Source of the DNA: Agriotes lineatus
Lineage: Eukaryota; Arthropoda; Insecta; Coleoptera; Elateridae
DNA: 64,000 bases
NCBI GenBank assembly: GCA_940337035.1
Contig: CALNHX010001054.1
Location: forward strand, 1-64,000
Direction: 5' to 3'
Shown: positions 57,649 to 64,000 of the stretch, piece after piece
How positions within the stretch are numbered: the stretch's first letter is position 1
Layout of the letters: every line of letters starts with the position of its first letter
Notes under the pieces: model-generated
The model's input: only the letters and a program-made list of their open reading frames with translations
Database searches by the model: none
What the model was told of the DNA's origin: nothing
Program-made: the position numbers and the translations under genes

Positions 57649-57735
57649 GCGCCTTAAATCCTCGATCGGTTAGGCAACCACTTTGACACCTTCCAGGTCT
57701 GGGTGGTTGCCTAACCGATCGAGGTTTGAAGGCGC
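57649..57735. other. Strong 87-nt hairpin (possible small-RNA precursor)
   Basis: The arms GCGCCTT + CCTCGATCGGTTAGGCAACCAC and GTGGTTGCCTAACCGATCGAGG + AAGGCGC pair over 29 bp with only a 3-nt mismatch region. They enclose a loop of about 20 nt. The 22-bp perfect stem and total size resemble a microRNA precursor, but a tiny MITE or hairpin repeat is at least as likely. Its base composition is richer in G+C than its surroundings. Confidence 0.55.
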
Positions 57736-58244
57736 GTTAAATGAGACATTTGTCTCACTGGACTGCTAGTCGCTTATAATAAAATATGAAAATTTTTGAA
57801 ATTCCATCTCCAAGTGGTGGAAACGGATATCCTGCTATAATTTATGACTACAACATTTAATAAGTACATAGATTTTTGATTTTATCTAATTGTTACACTA
57901 AAACTATAGTTTTATCAATGTATACAAGGGTAACGACAATTATATACACATTTCCAGGGGGATGTGAAGAATAAAAGGGTTGAGGAGAACTTTTTTCGGA
58001 AGAATATTGTTTCCTTTTTACCTACAATATTGTTTTCCAGCCTTTGTTAGTTTAGTGTATTGAGTGAGGGGGAGGGGAGGGGACTCCAGAATTGATTTAA
58101 GATTTAGAAGAAGAAACAAACATTTGTAGTCCGTACGAAGAACGGGCATCTTGCTAGCGTTCTATATTTGTACATTCAAAATCGTTGAGATAGGTGGTAC
58201 TTTACACTATATCAATTATTACGACATAGCAACAAGCTTTCGTC

Positions 58245-58733
58245 TTCTGTTTGGCAATACTGTTGGTGGCGTCGAGCTCTATAGCTCAGTGGTTACGCAT
58301 TCTGCCTACTGATCTTAGGGTAGATAGCGCGATCCCCGATCCCGGTGAGGTTTTTAAAAATTTAAAAAATTGCGGATGAAAACCTCTACAAAATGCCATC
58401 ATTCGGAAGTGATGTAAAGCCGTGGGTCCCATGTTACTACGATGTGTAGCATGTAAAGGATCCCTTGCTAAAGTTAGTCTCGGCAAAATTCTAAGTAGGG
58501 TTAAAGTAGTTGGTACTCTGCATGCCTACACCTTATCCATGAGGTTAGCAAAAAGGGCCTATAAAGGCCTACTTCCTGACATCAGTCTCCCTACAACTGA
58601 TACTAACTACTAACTAACTGTTGGTGGCACTGTCAGTCTATGTCATATTCGCAGTTAGCAGGCTAACCTGCTAACCTCGAATTTGTCACTGACTTACAAT
58701 GCCACCAACAATACACTTCAGTACTGCCAACCT
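58245..58733. mobile_element. Palindromic MITE, copy 2, split by a SINE
   Basis: After removing the SINE, the left text AATACTGTTGGTGGC + ACTGTCAGTCTATGTCATAT + CGCAGTTAGCAGG mirrors CTAACCTGCTAACCTCGAAT, TTGTCACTGACTTACAATGC and CACCAACAATAC. The palindrome is about 130 bp. The right end CTTCAGTACTGCCAA matches the end of copy 1 near 50.5 kb. Confidence 0.75.
58271..58618 (+). mobile_element. tRNA-derived SINE, copy 2, with 10-bp TSD
   Basis: The head is TATAGCTCAGTGGTTACGC (A box TAGCTCAGTGG), and the B-box region GCGCGATCCCCGATCCCGG has decayed. The body is shared with the minus-strand copy at 18287-18614: TGCCATCATTCGGAAGTGAT, GGGTCCCATGTTACTACGAT and TGTAGCATGTAAAGGATCCC. The tail is ACTAACTACTAACTAAC. 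A perfect direct duplication, TGTTGGTGGC, flanks it at 58261-58270 and 58619-58628. It lies in one arm of a palindromic MITE. Length is 348 bp. Confidence 0.9.
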
Positions 58734-58884
58734 CAGAACATCAACTGGAGTTGCTTATTGCGCTTCAGTACATACAAACGAGTTCTACTCAGGTTGGTTA
58801 CGTTTGGCATTTAATGTCACTTTTTTATATAAATTTAACATTTCACATTTCTATATAAAATGCGATAAAATAGGATACGGACGC

Positions 58885-59200
58885 TTTAAGCACAGAATAA
58901 TAATAACCAGAAGGATATCTCGTATTACCTGACCGCCGGCCCCTCATAGCCTTGAGACGTTTCTACGCTGAAATTCTACCCCGAAACGGCAAGTGTAGGT
59001 AGCGGCTTTGGGGAGAGCCCATGGAATAGAGCAAAGTTGAAATGTAAAGACACCAGCGTCCCAGCATAACCTTATGGTGTGCTGGTGTCTTTACATTTCA
59101 ACTTTGCTCTACAAAGGCTCGAGGTCACCCGTTGTCGGCGTCGACATCAATGCGGTTGTGTGGAAGATATCCTTCTGGTTATTATTATTCTGTGCTTTAG
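58885..59200. mobile_element. Fold-back element with nested hairpin
   Basis: The outer inverted repeats are AAGCACAGAATAATAATAAC + CAGAAGGATATCT (58888-58920) and their inverse (59165-59197). A second, inner pair of perfect 30-bp arms (59028-59057 and 59081-59110, beginning AGAGCAAAGTTGAAATG) encloses a 23-nt loop. No protein is encoded. It lies just 3' of GrC exon 2. Confidence 0.85.
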
Positions 59201-59432
59201 GTATGTGGTTTTACTGAACTCGTGTGGCTGATTAAGTAGGTACTCGCAAACGCTCGTACTCAAACCAGCTCAGTAAAACACCACTTTTCTAAACTAGTTG
59301 CGTAATGTGCTATTATTATTAGTACGTTTGGTTCTTGTACTTATAATAAATAACGGCTTGCATACTATTTAGTAATTCGCAGGCCTGTACTCTTATTAAA
59401 ATCGTTAAAAACCCTTTTTAAAGAAGACTTAC

Positions 59433-60169
59433 TTTTTAAAAAACGTTGGTACTTCGTTTTCTGTCGAAGGCGCAATACTGCATATTCTCCTGGAGTAGTT
59501 ACTACTTATCCGTGACAATCGTATATTTAGCCAGCTAAATCTTTGTTTCAGTAGCAAAACCATTGTAATAAACTGCAGTTCTCCAAATGCTGTTATAAAG
59601 GGAGCGGTATATGTAGTAATATTTAAGATCGATTCAACATTAACTGTTTCAAGAAATGCTATGTAATTCAGGATAATTAGTGAACATACAATTGCAGAAG
59701 TTAGTACACTTGTTACTATTACAATTTTCCTAGTTTTGCCATAACTTTTATGAACTCTGACTTGGAGATTGGATTCTAGCTGTTCATCAAGAATTGAAAT
59801 TGCTTTGATAAGAGCGATAATCTATAAAAACAATTAAATGTGTATATCTAATTTAACTACAAATATGTCTCTCACCTTTTTCTTAAAAACGCACCCAAAC
59901 GTTATGCTTACAATTATACTACTTGTGCTTAAAAATATGTGTAGAGTATCTATAATGGTCATGACAAAACCTTTATCCGAATTAGGCCTCATATCAATGG
60001 AAATAAAGAAATTGACACTTAAAAGACCGATTAGTACGATGCTGTAGAGAACATTTAATTTTGACGTGGAGTAACGATTATTATATATACTGAAGGGTGC
60101 TAAACCAAATAATTTTGTTGTATAGAACATTGGCAAGAGAGCGAAATAAATATTGCTGTTAGTTGACAT
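59433..60169 (-). CDS. Gustatory receptor GrC, exons 1-2
   Basis: Exon 1 (60169-59876) encodes MSTNSNIYFALLPMFYTT, KLFGLAPFSIYNN and a CVFKKK end, matching the KxxGLSPFS start region of GrA and GrB. Exon 2 (59821-59433) follows a 54-bp GT-AG intron and has no ATG of its own. It reads IIALIKAISILDEQLE, then YGKTRKIVIV, FGELQFITMVLLL, KQRFSWLNIRLSR, and ends PTFFK plus two bases (AA|gtaagt). Its 389-bp length and end phase equal those of GrA and GrB. An in-frame ATG at 60229 would add 20 residues. This half codes for about the first four membrane segments. The matching exons 3-4 are at 50.8-51.2 kb, giving a gene of about 9.4 kb. Confidence 0.85.
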
Positions 60170-60229
60170 GTTCTTCAATATTAATTTTGCTTTAGTAGGT
60201 ATATTGATGAACCTGAAATGTACAGGCAA

Positions 60230-60735
60230 TTACTATAATTTTAATAGAAAACAATGTTGTTGAGTTACCAAATTCAATTAGACTGGTCACATTGAAGTGT
60301 TTCGTTACAAATTAAAAACTGCAGCGAACAGAAAATACACTTATAGCTTCACTTAACACCGACTGCTTTGTTTGTTTGTGTGAATCAAGTGAAGTGATTT
60401 TAGAAAATCATTAGATATTTACGATTTACTTTATTATTTAAAATAGAACAGACTTGAATAATTTATCAAGCTGATTAGCTTATTTATAAACATAACTATC
60501 GCGTATCTTGTCTGTCAGGTAATAAAATGTCTATTTTTCCATATACTCATTAGCAGACTGACAGTTGACTAAAAATAACTTTTTGTTACGTGGATGTACA
60601 AGGTCTGTTCTGTTAATTTCGGTAATAGCAGGCCATGGATGACAATAAAAAATATCTAGATAAAGTTCATTCTTTTTACAGTTTTCATTTGTAACTTTGA
60701 GAGGTTGGGTTTAAACCGCATAGAGAGACAAATCT
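60230..60735. other. Upstream region of GrC
   Basis: A+T-rich sequence holds the presumed GrC promoter. No specific element was identified. Confidence 0.35.
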
Positions 60736-61228
60736 TTGACTCTTCGCCTAAGACGAAGGAAGTATGTATTGTAATCCTGAAAAAATCACCCTCCAAGATT
60801 TCTTCAAATCTTCATATTCAGGGTCACTAGATGACGAAAAACATGTTTTTCCAATTCCGTCTGTCTGTTTGTTCATCTGTCTGTCCGTCTGTCTGTTCTT
60901 TGGCGGTATAGCTCAAAAACTACTTGTTGGAGGAAGACAATATTTTGCATGCGGATTAATTGTCTACCTGGCACGAAGTCGAATATACTTTCGGTCAAAT
61001 ATATACAGAGTGAGCACCTTAAAAAATAAAATTCTCCCTATTTTCGTGTTAACTCAAGAACTATTATTAAATAAAAATAATGTTTTGCATATAGCTCAAG
61101 TTTTTACCCTTGACGGAAATCGGCATCCTTTGGGAGCAGTACATACAGGGTGGACTTCTTAAAAATATTTTTTTCCTTTGTTATTTTCAAAATTTAAAGT
61201 TTCAAAACTTTAACTAGCAAGGGAAGTT
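60736..61228 (+). repeat. ACTTCC/CTGT repeat, subfamily B, copy 4
   Basis: It begins CTTCGCCTAAGACGAAGGAAG, keeps the AGATTTCTTCAAATCTTCAT block, a decayed CTGTCTGT tract and AAATATATACAGAGTGAGCAC, and ends CAAGGGAAGT (61227). The tRNA-like block is absent. It lies 5' of GrC. Confidence 0.65.
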
Positions 61229-61600
61229 CCAAGTAAATCTATTTACCATGTTTTATAAATTTTGTTGTTTACTAGACCATTCTAGAGGTGCAACGGAATG
61301 CCTTTTGGGGATGATTTTCTACAATTATAAAAATTTAGTAGTAGCTTTCGGAGACCATAGTCTTTCGTTATCCACAGTTAATTACTATTTTCGAGAACTT
61401 AAACGTGTTATGTGTTTATCTGTGTTTCTGATAAATACACGATTTAAGAGGAAGTGTGGAGAATTTATGTCTCCATTGTTATTATAGAAGCTAATTTAAC
61501 ATAATAAACTTTTTTGAGATATGTATGTCAATAACTAGAAACGGTACAATTGTTATTTACGGTAGTTGATTCTTGTAGGCCGTCAGGCTGAGTGGGGTCT
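61229..61600. other. Unassigned stretch
   Basis: An open frame of 79 codons (61248-61487) has no recognisable motif. Nothing else was seen. Confidence 0.3.
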
Positions 61601-63700
61601 TTTCTCGAATAAATTATGTGTAATAATAGAAGCTTCATTTAACATGATAAGATTCACCTGAGCTAATCTCCCAGAGGGCGGATATAAGCCGCCATCCTGA
61701 AGATATTAGCGCAAAAATCGCGCCGCGGCGACACTTAATTTAATTAAATAAAAGAAATCTAGACCACCCCGTGGATTACTAGCAAACGCCGTCAGTTCCG
61801 ATTTTCAAAACAACATCATAAATAGCCAACAGGGACCGGCCTGCAATAAAAACACGCCGGCACCTCGACCAAGGGCCAACATGTGCGTTGCAGCAGATTC
61901 TTAGAAAACAGCACCTCGGCAAAAATAATGCATACACAAGAAGCTCAATGACGCGGCCAATTAAATAAGAAAACCCCTAACGTCATTAAAGGATAATCGG
62001 CTTTAAAGAATTAGCCATCGCTAATGACCCAGCACCAGGAGCGTTTGTCTAAAGCAAGAAGTACGTTAAACTGAAAGACCACGGGCACGAGCCGAAGTGC
62101 GAGCAAATAAAAGCCGAAATATTAAAATAAACTTATTAAGCGTACGGAGCTCAAGCGAGGTAACAAGAAGCATACGAAAATAGCACCCCCAAGACCCTGG
62201 GCGAGTTTTAGAAATCGGAGCGACTCTAAAAGAACGAACACGCAAAAATTATAAACAAATAATTTTTAAATCTTTCGCGAACCCCGGCCGCGTGTCGGAA
62301 AATTCCACCAAAGACATCACAACAAAGGAATTTGACAGACACGGGCGTTAAGCCAGGTAAAGGAATTAAGACGCATCTCAAACGCGAGGCGAACCCCGCA
62401 GGGAATTCAACTGCGACCTGGATTAAACGCATCGACGAACCACGAAAATTAATTAGATACATATATCGCGACCGGATTAAAAGCACCGGCGAATTAAGAG
62501 TAAGGTAGTCGAGTTGGGTGTCATTAGAAGTGCCGTCAGGATACTAGTGAGCCACATTAAAAAAACCCCCGCTCGAAAATAAGGACACAAAACGCGAAAT
62601 TAATAATAAATTAAGAAGCAACCCCCGGAAGCAAAAGCAGCGCGTCCAACCTCAAACAACGGCCGCCCGGGAGAAAACGGTGGGAGTAGAAGCCCTTTTA
62701 AAAGAAGCATCCGCAACCAGAAGATTCATTCGATAGAGGGAAACTTCTCGAATCATCCTTCTCTCCAGCTTAGACCCTCGGTCACTAGAAAGCCAAACCT
62801 TCTGCTCGATCCTCTTGATCGCAGAAGTCGACTCCGTGACTCCGTGTGCCTGCTCGATTCTCTTGATCGCAGAAACAAAGGGTGTCCGAATCGCCGCCGC
62901 GGATCGCCGCCATCAATGTCCGCCTACACCCGGAGGAACGTCCAGCCCCAGGTCCTGCCGCCCCCAGACCATAGCGTTCCTCGCCACCTACGCTGCACCG
63001 CTTTCTCCACGCCGCGAACCGCGTCCAGCCAGGATGCCACAAAAGTAAGCCCTGGACAACCACCCCGGACGTTACGTTAGCCAGACCGCCGCCCACGGCA
63101 CCGCCGCCCTCCCAGGTACGAGTTAGACTCCAAACCCCTCACACTTTCTTGTTTTCTATTCCAGCACTCAGGAACTGCTGGAACGCCTCTTCGGGCCAAC
63201 GCCGCCCAGTTCTCCCGTGGCTACCCTCCTCTGAGAGGCCCGGCTGAGCCGCCGTCCCCCAGGTGCCCAAGCCACCGCCTCTACGGAGACGCCGTCCCCC
63301 AGCTGTCCCCGCACGCCGCAGCCCGGAGACATTCCCACCGGACGAGCCGCCTACGAGGCCGCAACCCCGGAAGATCGCCCGCCGCTTCGCGTGACCCAAG
63401 TCCGCCTCACCTGCCGCCCCCAACTCTTGGGAGTCGCCTTCTTCCTGAGTCCAGAGGAGAAGGCCGAGTTCGAGAGACTGTGGAAGGAGACCAGGCCAGA
63501 GGCCGACCACCGCTTCCCGCTGCGCGAAATGCAGCTGACCCCACGCCGCCCCCGAGACGCCACCGACCGCTCCACCGCCCGCTCCACCGAGGGAAGGTTT
63601 GTTACGAGGGGAATCCATTATGTATAGAAAAAGGAGGTTATCAATTCGAGTATCTGCTATAACATTTCTATTAGATCGATTATATTCAGTTTGGTCCATT
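61600..63700 (+). other. GC-rich island of unknown origin
   Basis: Base composition changes abruptly from A+T-rich to G+C-rich near 61.65 kb and back near 63.62 kb. The left half (61.65-62.7 kb) is purine-rich with many stops in all frames. The right half is C-rich, with arginine/proline-rich frames on both strands. It may be a retroelement leader plus gag-like gene, a transferred segment, or a decayed host gene. No terminal repeats were found, and it may run to the window edge. Confidence 0.45.
63166..63627 (+). pseudogene. Unknown protein exon in the GC-rich island
   Basis: A clear acceptor (TTGTTTTCTATTCCAG, ending at 63165) precedes a frame reading TQELLERLFGPTPPSSPVAT, one TGA stop (63222-63224), then a proline/threonine-rich stretch. 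A structured part follows, VTQVRLTCRPQLLGVAFF, LSPEEKAEFERLWKETRPEA and DHRFPLREMQLTP, ending at TAG 63625-63627. The EEKAEFERLWKETRPEAD segment looks like real, helix-forming protein and not chance. Donor-like sites at 63044 (AAA|gtaagc) and 63113 (CAG|gtacga) could join an upstream exon (62815-63043). The family was not recognised, and a second frame is also open over the same stretch. Confidence 0.4.
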
Positions 63701-64000
63701 TTTTAATAGTTCAGTTGTTTTATTTTTTCCTTACTTTACTGCCAATGCTGTTAATGTATTTGTAATGTTTCAGTATTAAATCTACCACAATCTACTTTCT
63801 TCATTCGAGTCGCGAATCAAAAAGGTTGTGAGTTGAATTATAGTTCGTTTGTGTTGCATTTTGTATTGTTGTCAATATTTCAATTTTATATTTCCTTGAC
63901 ATAGCCCCATCTCTTGGCTGCAGGTAGACAAGTTACCACACTGTTAATATCCCCTCCGTATTTAAATTAAATAGATATTTAAAAACAAGACCTGGACGAC

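Noticed and set aside
62785..63699. Long glycine/alanine/arginine-rich minus-strand frames
   Set aside because: They are typical shadow frames of C-rich plus-strand DNA. The plus-strand frame has a splice acceptor and better protein texture.

Overview
The window looks like non-coding-rich insect nuclear DNA, most plausibly from a beetle or another holometabolous insect. It is A+T-rich, has short GT-AG introns of 48-80 bp, and carries insect-type gustatory receptor (Gr) genes and arthropod transposon families. No housekeeping gene, true tRNA or rRNA gene, CRISPR array or bacterial-type operon was found. The species assignment is inference.

The only host genes I can support are three Gr genes. 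All lie on the minus strand and share one exon plan. GrA (about 10.73-11.96 kb) and GrB (about 29.25-30.51 kb) are close paralogs. GrC is more divergent and is split: exons 1-2 at 59.43-60.17 kb and exons 3-4 at 50.78-51.23 kb. The splice phases match, so an 8.2-kb intron filled with repeats is the simplest reading. Exon 2 is exactly 389 bp in all three. The final exon, which should carry the family's C-terminal TYxxxxxQF motif, was not found for any of them.

Almost everything else is transposon. From left to right: a tRNA-like SINE and a CCGCGAA tandem array (0.3-0.9 kb); a 5S rRNA-like sequence (2.2 kb); a 950-bp hAT-type element with an 8-bp target-site duplication, TSD (5.2-6.1 kb); a dead DD34D mariner (7.5-8.8 kb); a P-element-type transposase remnant (9.8-10.2 kb); an RTE-type LINE 3' part (13.8-14.9 kb); a large dead R4/Dong-like LINE (17.6-24.4 kb) holding four later insertions; a 0.9-kb palindrome (25.2-26.1 kb); and a second RTE-type copy (26.4-27.5 kb). 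Beyond GrB come a Tc1/mariner-superfamily element with an intron-like insert (35.3-36.8 kb), an hAT-type element (38.4-39.1 kb), a degraded RTE-type piece (39.6-40.3 kb), and a degraded RTE-type LINE (43.1-50.1 kb) interrupted by a nearly complete CR1/jockey-like LINE and by a pogo-like element with a PHD-finger remnant.

GrC's long intron holds ACTTCC/CTGT repeats with tRNA-like boxes, a roughly 290-bp tandem repeat, a strong 87-nt hairpin, a 348-bp SINE with a 10-bp TSD inside a palindromic MITE, and a fold-back element. The window ends in a GC-rich island (61.6-63.7 kb) with a protein-like exon of unknown family.

The biology is a chemoreceptor array being enlarged, split and possibly broken by layered transposon insertions. 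Several insertion orders can be read base by base. I saw no convincing new defence or metabolic system. The best candidates for undescribed units are the 774-bp element with 9-bp TSD and internal 13-mers, the 2.27-kb terminal-inverted-repeat (TIR) element inside the R4-like LINE, the ACTTCC/tRNA-like repeat family, and the GC-rich unit at the right end.
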